Assembly (NCBI GenBank): GCA_934462775.1
Contig: CAKSIR010000009.1
Coordinates: forward strand, 1-31,113
DNA: 31,113 nt
From: an uncultured Ruminiclostridium sp.
GTDB lineage: Bacteria > Bacillota > Clostridia > Oscillospirales > Ruminococcaceae
Direction: 5' to 3'
Part shown: positions 14,702 through 23,021 of the stretch, piece after piece
How positions within the stretch are numbered: the stretch's first letter is position 1
Layout of the letters: each line of letters starts with the position of its first letter
Program-made: the position numbers and the translations under genes
Notes under the pieces: generated by a model
What the model was told of the DNA's origin: nothing
The model's input: the letters and a program-made list of their open reading frames with translations, nothing else
Database searches by the model: none

Positions 14702-17203
14702 ATGAAATTCGGTCACTTTGATGACGCAAACCGCGAATACGTCATCACATCACCGCAGACTCCATATCCATGGATCAACTATCTTGGAACTCAGGGCTTC
14801 TTCTCCCTCATTTCCAACACAGCAGGCGGTTACAGCTTCTACAAGGACGCAAGACTCCGCAGAATCACACGCTACCGCTACAACAACGTTCCTGTTGATA
14901 TGGGCGGACGTTACTTCTACATCAACGATAACGGCAACGTTTGGAACCCCGGCTGGTCCCCTGTAAAAACTCAGCTTGACAGCTACGAATGCCGTCACGG
15001 TATGGGCTACACAATCATCAAGGGCTCATCAAGGGGCATCACCGCGCAGGTTACATTCTTCGTTCCGCAGGACTTCAACGGCGAAATTCAGAAGGTAACA
15101 ATCAAGAACGACACAGACGAGCACAAGTCTATCAAGCTGTTCAGCTTTGAGGAATGGTGCTTATGGGACGCTAACGACGATACAACAAACTTCCAGAGAA
15201 ACTTCAACACAGGCGAAGTTGAAATCGAAGGCTCCACAATCTACCACAAGACAGAATACAAGGAACGCCGCGACCACTATGCATTCTACTCCGTAAATGC
15301 AAAGATTGACGGCTTTGATACAGACAGAGAGAGCTTCTTAGGCTTATACAACGGCTTTGACAAGCCAAAGACAGTATTCGACGGCAGACCTTCAAACTCC
15401 GTTGCCGACGGCTGGTCCCCTGTTGCTTCTCATTACATTGAAGTTGAGCTTGAACCGGGCGAAAGCAAGGATTACATCTTCGTTTTAGGCTACGTTGAAA
15501 ACAAGTTTGAAGAAAAGTTCGACGCTGACCTGACGGCTGACAGCAAGATAATCACATCGGGCGGCAGAAAGCAGAACATCATCAACAAGAAGAAAGCTCA
15601 CGAAATGCTCGCTATGTGCGACACGACCGAAAAGGTTGACAAGCTGTTCGAAGAGCTTAAGGAACACTGGAACTCGCTGCTGGGTCAGTACTCCGTAAAT
15701 TCTCCTGATGAAAAGCTGAACAGAATGGTAAACATCTGGAACCAGTATCAGTGCATGGTTACATTCAATATGTCCCGTTCAGCTTCCTACTTCGAATCAG
15801 GTATCGGCAGAGGCATGGGCTTCCGCGATTCCAACCAGGATTTACTTGGCTTCGTACATCAGATTCCTTCCCGTGCAAGAGAACGTCTTATCGACCTTGC
15901 AGCTACAATGCTTGAAGACGGCGGCGCTTATCACCAGTATCAGCCGCTTACAAAGATGGGCAACCACGAGCTCGGCTCCAACTTCAACGACGACCCGCTG
16001 TGGATGATACTTGCAGTTGCCGCATACCTCAAGGAAACAGGCGACCTGTCTATCTTAAGCGAAAAGGTTCCTTACGAGAACAAGGACGAGCTTGCCGACA
16101 CAATGCTCGACCACATGAAGAGAGCGTTCAACCATGTCTGCACAAAGATCGGCCCTCACGGTCTGCCGCTGAGCGGACGCGCTGACTGGAACGACTGCCT
16201 TAACCTTTCGTGCTTCTCCAACAAGCCGGGCGAATCCTTCCAGACATACAACAACAAGGAAATGTTCAAGGAACCTCCGTATTACAGCATGAACGCCGAA
16301 TCAGTAATGATTGCCGGTATGTTCGGCTTTATCGGACCTGAATATGCTGCTATGTGCAGACTTATGGGCGACGAGGCAGAGGCTGCAAGAGCTGACGCTG
16401 AAGTTGCAAAGATGAACGAGCTTACAATGAAGTACGGCTTCGACGGCGAATGGTTCCTCCGTGCTTACGACCACAACGGCAACAAGGTCGGCTCGCACGA
16501 GTGCGACGAAGGCAAGATCTTCATCGAACCACAGGGCTTCTGTGTACTTGCAGGCATCGGCAAGGACGAGGGCGCTGACGTTAAGACAATGGACAGCGTT
16601 CACAAGTACCTCAACTCCGACCACGGTCTTGTACTGAACAATCCTGCATTCACACGCTACCACGTTGAGCTTGGCGAAATCTCCACATATCCGCCGGGAT
16701 ACAAGGAGAACGCAGGTATCTTCTGCCACAACAACGCATGGATCATGTGCGCTGAAGCATTTATCGGCAGAGGTGACAACGCATTTGAATACTATTCAAA
16801 GATTGCTCCTGCATTCAGAGAGGAAATCTCCGACCTCCACCGCACAGAGCCTTACGTTTATGCACAGATGATTGCAGGTAAGGACGCAGGCAGACACGGC
16901 GAAGCAAAGAACTCATGGCTGACAGGTACTGCTGCATGGAACTTTGTTGCTGTTTCACAGTACATCTTAGGTATCAAGCCTACATACGAGGGTCTTATGA
17001 TTGATCCGTCTATTCCGCACGAGTGGGACGGCTTCACAGCGTCAAGACTTTACAGAGGTGCAAGATACAACATCACTGTTAAGAATCCTAACCACATCTG
17101 CAAGGGTGTTAAGAAGATGATCGTCGACGGCAAGGAAATTGCAGGCAATGTAATCCCTGCTTCCGCTAACGGCGAACACACCGTAGAAGTAGAACTCGGC
17201 TAA
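14702..17203 (+). CDS. Cellobiose phosphorylase (GH94)
   Basis: This cytoplasmic enzyme splits cellobiose with inorganic phosphate into glucose 1-phosphate and glucose, saving ATP in cellulose-degrading bacteria. The 833-residue length fits GH94 cellobiose phosphorylases (about 810-820) rather than the longer cellodextrin enzymes (about 980). Order: N-terminal beta-sandwich (about 1-290), helical linker, (alpha/alpha)6 catalytic barrel (about 340-750), C-terminal jelly roll. The catalytic-acid region is [13 protein letters not shown] at about 490-502, with the WND aspartate (Asp498) the likely acid. There is no signal peptide, as expected. The ribosome binding site is AAAGGA. It is a single-gene unit with its own promoter and terminator. 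Its glucose 1-phosphate product could feed the glycogen synthesis implied by glgA. Confidence 0.95.
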   Translation: MKFGHFDDANREYVITSPQTPYPWINYLGTQGFFSLISNTAGGYSFYKDARLRRITRYRYNNVPVDMGGRYFYINDNGNVWNPGWSPVKTQLDSYECRHGMGYTIIKGSSRGITAQVTFFVPQDFNGEIQKVTIKNDTDEHKSIKLFSFEEWCLWDANDDTTNFQRNFNTGEVEIEGSTIYHKTEYKERRDHYAFYSVNAKIDGFDTDRESFLGLYNGFDKPKTVFDGRPSNSVADGWSPVASHYIEVELEPGESKDYIFVLGYVENKFEEKFDADLTADSKIITSGGRKQNIINKKKAHEMLAMCDTTEKVDKLFEELKEHWNSLLGQYSVNSPDEKLNRMVNIWNQYQCMVTFNMSRSASYFESGIGRGMGFRDSNQDLLGFVHQIPSRARERLIDLAATMLEDGGAYHQYQPLTKMGNHELGSNFNDDPLWMILAVAAYLKETGDLSILSEKVPYENKDELADTMLDHMKRAFNHVCTKIGPHGLPLSGRADWNDCLNLSCFSNKPGESFQTYNNKEMFKEPPYYSMNAESVMIAGMFGFIGPEYAAMCRLMGDEAEAARADAEVAKMNELTMKYGFDGEWFLRAYDHNGNKVGSHECDEGKIFIEPQGFCVLAGIGKDEGADVKTMDSVHKYLNSDHGLVLNNPAFTRYHVELGEISTYPPGYKENAGIFCHNNAWIMCAEAFIGRGDNAFEYYSKIAPAFREEISDLHRTEPYVYAQMIAGKDAGRHGEAKNSWLTGTAAWNFVAVSQYILGIKPTYEGLMIDPSIPHEWDGFTASRLYRGARYNITVKNPNHICKGVKKMIVDGKEIAGNVIPASANGEHTVEVELG

Positions 17204-17308
17204 GCAGGCTGTGCCTGCACGCTATTCCGCCTTTTATTAAGTTTGTTATAATTTATAACCGGTGGAACGGCGGAGCTTGCACCTTGTGTGAATTTGGTTT
17301 ATAATTAA

Positions 17309-17344
17309 AAACAAGCTCCACTGATTTTTCGGTGGAGCTTGTTT
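17309..17344 (+). terminator. Terminator of the cellobiose phosphorylase gene
   Basis: A 13-bp perfect stem (17309-17321 with 17332-17344) has a 10-base T-rich loop and a TTT-rich 3' arm. A smaller perfect hairpin, GCAGGC-TGT-GCCTGC (17204-17218), lies directly behind the stop codon and may stabilise the mRNA end. The stretch between the two holds no other feature I can support. Confidence 0.8.
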
Positions 17345-17384
17345 ATTGAGCATCGGTTTTTACAATGATAATATCTACATGAAA

Positions 17385-17410
17385 ATAACCCCACTTTTCA
17401 GTGGGGTTAT
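17385..17410 (-). terminator. Terminator of the M23 peptidase gene
   Basis: A 10-bp perfect stem (17385-17394 with 17401-17410) has a 6-base loop and is followed on the minus strand by a TTTTC tract. It lies 4 bases beyond the stop of the peptidase gene. Confidence 0.75.
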
Positions 17411-17414
17411 AATT

Positions 17415-19184
17415 TTAATAATCAAGGAAGTCAATCGGGTTGTATCTTATCGAACCCTCGCGCACTTCAAAGTGTACATGGTTACCGTATGCAATACCCG
17501 TCTGACCTACCGCCGCAATGCACTGACCCTGCGTTACGTTGTCGCCTACCGATACATACAGCGCACTGCAATGACCGTAAAGTGTCTGAAGTCCGTTATC
17601 GTGCTGGATTGTTACCGAGTAACCGTAGCCGTAGTTCCAGCCTGACTGGATTACCCGTCCGCTTGCGCCTGCGAAGATTGCCGTACCGTAAGGCGCCGCA
17701 ATATCAATACCCTTATGGTTGTAATATCCACCGTCCCACATGGTGTACTCGCTGATATAACCGCCGTCGGCAGGCCAGATAAACTTGCCGTAGGACGCAG
17801 TTGCCGTTGAATATGTTCCTGCGGGAGTTGGCTTTGTACCCTCGGCAACCAGCTTTGAAACAGGCTCGCTGACTGTTTCGGTGCTGAGAATTTTTCTGCT
17901 CGTTTCGGCACCGTTGACGTATGTAACCTTTGCCGTAACATGATTTACGCCGTAAACGCCCTCGCGCGTTACCTGATATGCGCCGACGTAGATTGAGCTG
18001 TCATCGTAATATTCGGTTTCAAATGCAACGTCAACGTCATATTCTTCCGTCTTAGTAATACTTACCGACAAATACGGCTCGTCAACATTGCGCTTTATCT
18101 GATCTCCAACATGAAGGTCGTTCTCAATAAATCCGGGGTTAAGGGCTTCAAGCTCAGCCTGAGTCATATCAAGCTTATCGCCGATAAGAGTCTGACTGTC
18201 GCCGTATTCAACCGAGTAATACCGTGCAACCGTCTTGAATCCCGAAATCATATCGAGAAAGTCGTTGACGTCAATAATACTCTCCGTCAGATATAAGCCT
18301 GCATTTTCATAGCTTATATCGTCAACGAACTCAACCTCCTCGGTTGGATTGTCAGAGCGATATACGTCAAGCAGCTCCTCCAGTCTATCCCTTACAGGCT
18401 GAACGTCAAGAACCGCACCGTAGAACTTATCGTTTATGTACAGACCGTATGCGTAATCAATGCTTACGCCGGAGTTTTGCAAAATAAGGTCGGCAATCTG
18501 ATACTTGTTCAGGGTTTCGCTGTAACCGATTTTTTCAATGGAAAATTCGGGGTTAGCGTTGATTTTGGTGCTGCTGCCAAGATAGTCGATTCTATCCTGC
18601 ATAATCATCTCGGCGTCGTTAAATACCTGTTCGCTTTCAATATAGCCGAGGAATTTACCGTTTACGGTCAGCTTAACGGCGTAATTGATTCCGTTTGCAT
18701 AGGTGATAAGGTTGCAAAGGAACATTACGCTTATAATCGGAAGCAGCCAGTTGAACACCGTAACCGCCACGCCGCGCTTTCCGAAAATCATCTCGGCAAT
18801 ATGCCTAACGGCGGTGCCGATTGCGCGGAAGGTTCCCTCCTGCTCCTTTTTGGCTTTAACCTCTTCTGCCGCATGGACAATAGTGTAAATTATCCTGACA
18901 AAGGGTCTTGCAAGGAACTTGCCAAGCCTTTTAAACGCTGAGGTTATTTTGTTTCTGTAAATATTTGTTACTCTCCACAGGAACTGTGCAAAGTGTTTTA
19001 TCCCACGGCAAATCTGCTTTATCAAATATACAAAAATATAGCAGATATATTCGCCAAGGCTGCCTATTTCAATGCATATCTGCCTTAGCATTCCGACCGT
19101 TGCGGACGGACGCTTTTTATTGCCGTGAGATTGCTTAAGCTCGGTTGAGCCTGTCTGCTCTTCCTGAGTGTGCAATTCTGACAT
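17415..19184 (-). CDS. Membrane-anchored LysM/G5/M23 peptidoglycan peptidase
   Basis: This 589-residue cell-wall protein probably cleaves peptide bridges of peptidoglycan. An unusual N-terminal cytoplasmic part of about 150 basic, partly amphipathic residues precedes one membrane segment (about 143-165), so it is a type II membrane protein. An extracytoplasmic region follows, then a LysM-like segment (about 325-375, YGDSQTLIGDKLDMTQAEL), a G5 domain (about 380-455) and a C-terminal M23 domain (about 467-589). Zinc ligands are visible: His490 and Asp494 in NHKGIDIA, His571 in HVHFE, with catalytic His538 and His569. The domain is therefore probably active, not a degenerate EnvC/NlpD type. The promoter is extended -10 TATAAT with a WalR-like box just downstream, consistent with WalRK control of wall hydrolases. 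Confidence 0.9.
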   Translation of the reverse strand: MSELHTQEEQTGSTELKQSHGNKKRPSATVGMLRQICIEIGSLGEYICYIFVYLIKQICRGIKHFAQFLWRVTNIYRNKITSAFKRLGKFLARPFVRIIYTIVHAAEEVKAKKEQEGTFRAIGTAVRHIAEMIFGKRGVAVTVFNWLLPIISVMFLCNLITYANGINYAVKLTVNGKFLGYIESEQVFNDAEMIMQDRIDYLGSSTKINANPEFSIEKIGYSETLNKYQIADLILQNSGVSIDYAYGLYINDKFYGAVLDVQPVRDRLEELLDVYRSDNPTEEVEFVDDISYENAGLYLTESIIDVNDFLDMISGFKTVARYYSVEYGDSQTLIGDKLDMTQAELEALNPGFIENDLHVGDQIKRNVDEPYLSVSITKTEEYDVDVAFETEYYDDSSIYVGAYQVTREGVYGVNHVTAKVTYVNGAETSRKILSTETVSEPVSKLVAEGTKPTPAGTYSTATASYGKFIWPADGGYISEYTMWDGGYYNHKGIDIAAPYGTAIFAGASGRVIQSGWNYGYGYSVTIQHDNGLQTLYGHCSALYVSVGDNVTQGQCIAAVGQTGIAYGNHVHFEVREGSIRYNPIDFLDY

Positions 19185-19271
19185 TTCTCAAAAACCTTTC
19201 TGTTTTAAGCTGTTTTCTCCCAAGCAAAGCCGCACAGCAAAGCGGTATATATAACATCTCTCTTTTCAAAG

Positions 19272-19288
19272 GTTACAAAATGGTAACA
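19272..19288 (-). promoter_or_regulatory. WalR-like box at the M23 peptidase promoter
   Basis: On the minus strand it reads TGTTAC-CATTT-TGTAAC, a full match to TGTWAH-N5-TGTWAH and nearly identical to the two boxes at 14487-14534. It lies at about +3 to +19 of the predicted transcript, a position expected for repression. Confidence 0.65.
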
Positions 19289-19296
19289 ACAACGTT

Positions 19297-19325
19297 ATTA
19301 TATCAGAAAACAAGCCTTTTTTCAA
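19297..19325 (-). promoter_or_regulatory. Promoter of the M23 peptidase gene
   Basis: On the minus strand, -35 TTGAAA (19320-19325), a 17-base spacer and -10 TATAAT (19297-19302) are preceded by TGA, giving an extended -10 (TGNTATAAT). The leader is about 105 bases. Confidence 0.78.
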
Positions 19326-19399
19326 GCTTTTTTGGAATTTGTCGGCAAGTTACAAGATTTTTATGAAATATATAACAAATTGTATTAACAAACTCACAG

Positions 19400-19435
19400 T
19401 TTTTACATGAATTATCACAACAAATCATGTAAAAA
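19400..19435. repeat. 11-bp inverted repeat overlapping a terminator T-run
   Basis: The arms TTTTTACATGA (19400-19410) and TCATGTAAAAA (19425-19435) flank 14 bases. The right arm overlaps the T-run of the adjacent minus-strand terminator. It could form a second, bidirectional terminator hairpin behind that gene. Confidence 0.5.
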
Positions 19436-19469
19436 ACCGCATTTCTTTTCATATAAGACAGAAATGCGG
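19431..19469 (-). terminator. Terminator of the bioY/glycosyltransferase-like operon
   Basis: A 10-bp perfect stem (19437-19446 with 19460-19469) has a 13-base loop and is followed on the minus strand by TTTTTT (19436-19431). It lies 6 bases beyond the stop at 19476. Confidence 0.8.
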
Positions 19470-19475
19470 CTTAAA

Positions 19476-20318
19476 TTATATTTTATGTTCAAACGCCTGC
19501 TGCTCGATTAAATCGATTGTGTAAGCAAAATCAGGGAAATCAGTCTTTATTCTTACCCTGCACTGCTGACAAAAATCCTCACAAAGCTTGATGCTTTCAC
19601 GCATTTTCTGCTTTGCACCCCACAAGTGAGTGAAACCGTCCTGCGGAACAAAAAGCTTGTCCTTGTCAAGCAGCGTATCAATCCCAACTCCTACTGCATT
19701 TGCAAGCATCGCAAGCAGCCTTTGCTCGGCAAAAACCATGTAGCAAAGATAATCATCGCAGTCCACTGCCGACTTCATAAAGGCAATTGACTGATTCACA
19801 TAATACTGCTTGAAGCTTTCATCGGGAAAATAGCAGAAAGCCGTATTGCACGGCAGCACGTTCCAATCCAGATTCTGCGGATAGGGGTAGCTTTTCATTA
19901 TAAAATGCTCTTTCGGCGGGTACACATGGGGCATTAGCTCCTCTCGATGAGCGCAGATAATCCTGTCGCCGAAATTCAGCTTGCTCCACACGATAAAGTC
20001 CATATCCACAATTGCCACGGGACCTTCTATCTCACGCAGCGCAAGCAGCTTGCCCGAAGCCCAGAACATTCGCTGATTTATACCCTCGCCGTTGTCGTCT
20101 ATCACGGGAAGAACATCGTTCCAGATTTTGTAAAGCCCAATGTTTTTTACATACTCAGCGCCTTTGCTGTCAGTTGCAAGGTAAATTTCGCCGTTTACCC
20201 TGCGCCACTGCAAGGCGGAAATTACTGTATTGTACAGCTCAAAACGCTCGACTGCAAAATTTCCGTCATGTTTTTTTGCATAAAACGGGGCGGTTGAAAG
20301 AACGTGAATTGCTTTCAT
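19476..20318 (-). CDS. Glycosyltransferase-like protein of unknown specificity
   Basis: The 280-residue soluble protein has no signal peptide. Its N-terminus (MKAIHVLSTAPF) and a central hVDMDFhVW stretch (VAIVDMDFIVWSK, near residue 104) look like a GT-A nucleotide-sugar transferase with a DxD metal motif. A later segment (NTAFCYFPDESFKQYY) also recalls acceptor-side features of such folds. It resembles a poorly characterised DUF6734-like family as I remember it; this is not verified. It lies 18 bases downstream of bioY behind an AAAGGAG site, so it is probably co-transcribed. No polysaccharide gene cluster surrounds it, which leaves its acceptor unknown. Confidence 0.55.
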   Translation of the reverse strand: MKAIHVLSTAPFYAKKHDGNFAVERFELYNTVISALQWRRVNGEIYLATDSKGAEYVKNIGLYKIWNDVLPVIDDNGEGINQRMFWASGKLLALREIEGPVAIVDMDFIVWSKLNFGDRIICAHREELMPHVYPPKEHFIMKSYPYPQNLDWNVLPCNTAFCYFPDESFKQYYVNQSIAFMKSAVDCDDYLCYMVFAEQRLLAMLANAVGVGIDTLLDKDKLFVPQDGFTHLWGAKQKMRESIKLCEDFCQQCRVRIKTDFPDFAYTIDLIEQQAFEHKI

Positions 20319-20336
20319 AAAGCCACTCCTTTCCCT

Positions 20337-20900
20337 TTAAGCCGTTGTTTTTCTGATTATAGGCTTGAGCTTTCTTATTGCAAAAGCGGAAACAAACGAA
20401 AAGACCAAATCCCCCGGCAGTGTAACAAGAAAACCGTACAGCAGTACGTTCCACACGCTCATTTCTGTGCCGAGATAGATGTTCTTGATAAAATAAAGAT
20501 AAACGCAGCCGATAAGGTAAATTGCGGCAATTCCTGCAAGAACCGCCAGTACATAGGCTTTTACCGACTTGCCGCCCAGCTTCTCAAGGACAAATCCGGT
20601 AAGGAACGCTCCCACAACAAATCCGACAATATAGCCGAACGTTGGCTGAAAAATGTAAGCGGGACCTCCGCCCTGAGTGAAAACGGGGATTCCCATAAGC
20701 CCGATGACCATGTAAAGCAGCGCCGAAAGTCCGCCAAGCTTGGAGCCGAGAAACAGCCCTGCCATTGTAACGAACATAGTCTGCATTGTAAACGGTATTA
20801 CGGGAACCGGTATTTTAATGAAAGCGCCTACTGCAATTAAGGCGGTAAAAAGCCCGCAAAGAACGATGTTAAGCGGACTGAATAGTTTTTTTGATGACAT
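20337..20900 (-). CDS. bioY: Biotin transporter BioY (ECF S-component)
   Basis: A 187-residue protein with six hydrophobic segments that binds and takes up biotin together with a shared ECF energising module. BioY-type signatures are present: PVPVIPFTMQTMFV, the GLFLG and GLMGIPVF segments, and the FGYIVGFVVGAFLTGF helix with the Gly pattern of S-components. The EcfA/EcfT genes are not in the window, as usual for group II ECF systems. The ribosome binding site GAGG overlaps the stop region of the pentad-repeat gene 7 bases upstream, so the two are probably coupled. No BirA box was recognised. Confidence 0.92.
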   Translation of the reverse strand: MSSKKLFSPLNIVLCGLFTALIAVGAFIKIPVPVIPFTMQTMFVTMAGLFLGSKLGGLSALLYMVIGLMGIPVFTQGGGPAYIFQPTFGYIVGFVVGAFLTGFVLEKLGGKSVKAYVLAVLAGIAAIYLIGCVYLYFIKNIYLGTEMSVWNVLLYGFLVTLPGDLVFSFVSAFAIRKLKPIIRKTTA

Positions 20901-20907
20901 AGCGACC

Positions 20908-21507
20908 TCAGATCAAATGTATTCCGTATCCGTATTTGTTCAGCGGATAGGTTGAAAGGATAAAGATCGTTTCCTTATATTCCTTTTGGGTAAGCGGAGC
21001 TTTTGCGTAAGTGAAGCTGCCGTTTGCGTCGGCGGTAAATCCGCCTGCCGTAAACGAATCGACACGGAACGAACCTGCGTTAAACGAGCCGATTTCAAAA
21101 GAGCCTGCACGGAATGAACCAACGTAAAATGAACCTATGCTGAACGAGCCTGCCCCAATGGAACCGATTTCCCGCTCCTCTCCGAAAAAGCTGTCGGCTG
21201 CCTTAAAGCTGCCGCTGCTGCAGGATTTTCCGCAGACAGACGTTGGAGTTACTATTGAAAAACGAGGCGCGTAATCCAGGGAGAATGAGCTTTTAACGCC
21301 GAACGCCTTTTCGAGCTGCTCTTCAACATTTCCGCTGTAATCTATCTTTTTTAGCTTTTTGGCGGCATTTTTTCCGCCGTTTTCTTCAAGCCATTTTATA
21401 AGACTGCCGCCAAGAAGGTAGCCTTTTAGTGCGGGCAAATCAAAGCTGTCCTTTATCTGAGAGGCTCTTGAAACCTTGTTTCCGCACAGCCACAGGCAAA
21501 ATCTCAC
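20908..21507 (-). CDS. Pentad (GSFxx) repeat protein with N-terminal helical domain
   Basis: Function unknown. The frame starts with GTG at 21513, but the GTG at 21507 has better spacing (7 bases) from AAGGCGG and is chosen here (199 residues). In numbering from 21513, residues about 22-75 form a helical domain (FDLPALKGYLLGGSLIKWL then NGG...AKKLKKID). A loop with CGKSC follows. Residues 117-161 are nine consecutive 5-residue units of the type GSFxx (GSFSI, GSFYV, GSFRA, GSFEI and so on). The period of five with a central Phe and a small residue before it resembles pentapeptide repeats that fold as a quadrilateral beta-helix, but Gly-Ser replaces the usual Ala-Asp/Asn. No signal or membrane segment is evident. 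The gene precedes bioY by 7 bases. Confidence 0.75.
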   Translation of the reverse strand: MRFCLWLCGNKVSRASQIKDSFDLPALKGYLLGGSLIKWLEENGGKNAAKKLKKIDYSGNVEEQLEKAFGVKSSFSLDYAPRFSIVTPTSVCGKSCSSGSFKAADSFFGEEREIGSIGAGSFSIGSFYVGSFRAGSFEIGSFNAGSFRVDSFTAGGFTADANGSFTYAKAPLTQKEYKETIFILSTYPLNKYGYGIHLI

Positions 21508-21583
21508 TTCCACACCGCCTTTTTGATATTACTTGTTTCTATTTTACTAATGCACCGATTCAATTCACACATATCTTTTATAC

Positions 21584-21709
21584 ATAATACCATAACCACA
21601 AGGTTATGGTATTATTGTCCGATTCGCACGGAGCAAATCTATGATTTGCGTATGTGCGAGGACATTTTATGGTATAATAAACGCTTTGCGTTTATTATAC
21701 CATAAAATG
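21584..21709. repeat. Triple-hairpin palindromic element with 22-bp perfect inverted repeat
   Basis: Three hairpins are packed end to end. First, 21584-21597 pairs with 21602-21615 (14 bp, loop ACAA). Second, a branched stem runs from GTCC/GGAC (21617-21620 with 21660-21663) through TCGCAC/GTGCGA to GCAAATC/GATTTGC (21633-21639 with 21643-21649). Third, 21663-21684 pairs with 21688-21709, a perfect 22-bp inverted repeat with a 3-base loop. Hairpins 1 and 3 share the core ATACCATAA. The element occupies most of the 250-base gap between the pentad-repeat gene and cca. It looks like a REP/BIME-like or non-autonomous mobile repeat; multi-copy status is inferred. Confidence 0.8.
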
Positions 21710-21757
21710 CAAAAGAACGCAATAAATAAACAAATTTTCTTTAAATACCCCAAAAAA

Positions 21758-22927
21758 TCACGTCAGGCTCATTGGCACAGCGCGGGCGCGGCGTTCGTTG
21801 ATGGCAAAAACCTGCTCTGACATCTGCTTTGACGCCATAGCCTTCTGCTCCAGAGCGGGAGATTTTGCGCGGTAATTTGCCATATTGAACAGCAGCAGGC
21901 TTTTTAGCTCAGCGGGGCTGTAATACTCCAGCGCGGCTGATATTTCGTCCTTTTCCGCACCGATTTTGTTGTCTTGATTCTCAATGAGAAAATCCACCTG
22001 ATCCATTTCCAAAGGCGTAAATCCAAGCCTGTCCATTACTCTGTCCGCAAGCAGCCTTGAACGCTCGATGTATCCATCAAAGGTGACATAGCCTTTGGCT
22101 CCCTCCGCATAGCAGTCGGGCTTGCCCATTCCGTGGAACAGCAGCGCAAACCGCATAATCGGGTCAGGCGTTGAGAAACCGACCGACTTTGCCGTATGAA
22201 TCCACAAATCGTACATTTGCTCGCGGCTGTGCTGATCAAAATTCAGCATAGGCTCAAGCTCGGGAATTATCGTGAAAAAAAACCTCGGAATATGCTCCAT
22301 AACATCGGCAATGCGCCTGCTGAGCAGCAGCTCGGACAGCTTTCTTTTCAGCAGTTCAGGCTCTGTTTCGGTTACAATGCGGCAGTTGTTCTCAATAACC
22401 GATTTTGCTTCATCGGACAGCACATATTCCCCGGTTCCCACGTACATAAGCGCATGGAACATGGTGTCGGTCCCTGTTTCAAGATCTGACGGCTTTTCTT
22501 CAAATATAATCGGCTTTATGACAGGCAGCCTGTTCGCAACGTCGCCGCACCCGCCAAACGGGTCGACAAATCCGCTCTCCGATGAATACGCAATGGCGTT
22601 CATTGTAAACTCACGTCTTGCAAGGTCTTTAATCACATCGTCCGTATAGAAGTTCTCGCTGTCGCGGTAGGTTGCGACCTGCACTGCCATTCCCTTGTAA
22701 AGAATGACCATTACGCCCTTTTCAGGATAGAACTTCTTATTGCGGAACGGCTCAAATATGACCTCCAGCCTTTCCGGAACAGCGCTTGTGATTATGTCAT
22801 AGTCCTGCACTTCCCGTCCAAGCAGCAAGTCGCGCACGCACTCTCCTGCAATATACGGTCTGTAACCATGCTCCGAAAGCATATCCATTATAAGCTCTAC
22901 CTGTTTTGGAATAACAATTTTCTCCAT
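21758..22927 (-). CDS. cca: CCA tRNA nucleotidyltransferase / poly(A) polymerase family
   Basis: It adds or repairs the 3' CCA of tRNAs. The 389-residue protein has the class II nucleotidyltransferase head: PYIAGECVRDLLLGR, then DYDI with catalytic Asp42 and Asp44, then RREFTMNAIAY with the nucleotide-reading region. A helical neck and an HD-like C-terminal part follow (ALLFHGMGKPDCYA, where the HD doublet reads HG, so no phosphohydrolase activity is expected). The motif usually written GGxVRD is GECVRD here, with Glu at position 29. An adenylating-only (A-adding) or full CCA-adding role cannot be separated by eye. A TATAAT at 22961-22966 may be its -10; no convincing -35 was found. Confidence 0.88.
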   Translation of the reverse strand: MEKIVIPKQVELIMDMLSEHGYRPYIAGECVRDLLLGREVQDYDIITSAVPERLEVIFEPFRNKKFYPEKGVMVILYKGMAVQVATYRDSENFYTDDVIKDLARREFTMNAIAYSSESGFVDPFGGCGDVANRLPVIKPIIFEEKPSDLETGTDTMFHALMYVGTGEYVLSDEAKSVIENNCRIVTETEPELLKRKLSELLLSRRIADVMEHIPRFFFTIIPELEPMLNFDQHSREQMYDLWIHTAKSVGFSTPDPIMRFALLFHGMGKPDCYAEGAKGYVTFDGYIERSRLLADRVMDRLGFTPLEMDQVDFLIENQDNKIGAEKDEISAALEYYSPAELKSLLLFNMANYRAKSPALEQKAMASKQMSEQVFAINERRARAVPMSLT

Positions 22928-23021
22928 AGAAACCTCTACATCAAGTATATTTTAGCTTTAATTATACGCAAGGTTATTAACATTTGCTGTTTTTGTTCAT
23001 AATTCCGAAAAAAACGAACAG

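Noticed and set aside
17245..17259. Perfect 15-bp AT-rich palindrome (GTTATAA-T-TTATAAC) behind the cellobiose phosphorylase gene
   Set aside because: Very AT-rich, so a chance palindrome is plausible. It has no promoter or gene around it that it could control.
19378..19390. Extra WalR-like half-sites further upstream of the M23 gene
   Set aside because: TGTTAA and TGTTAT occur on the minus strand, but 7 bases apart instead of 5.
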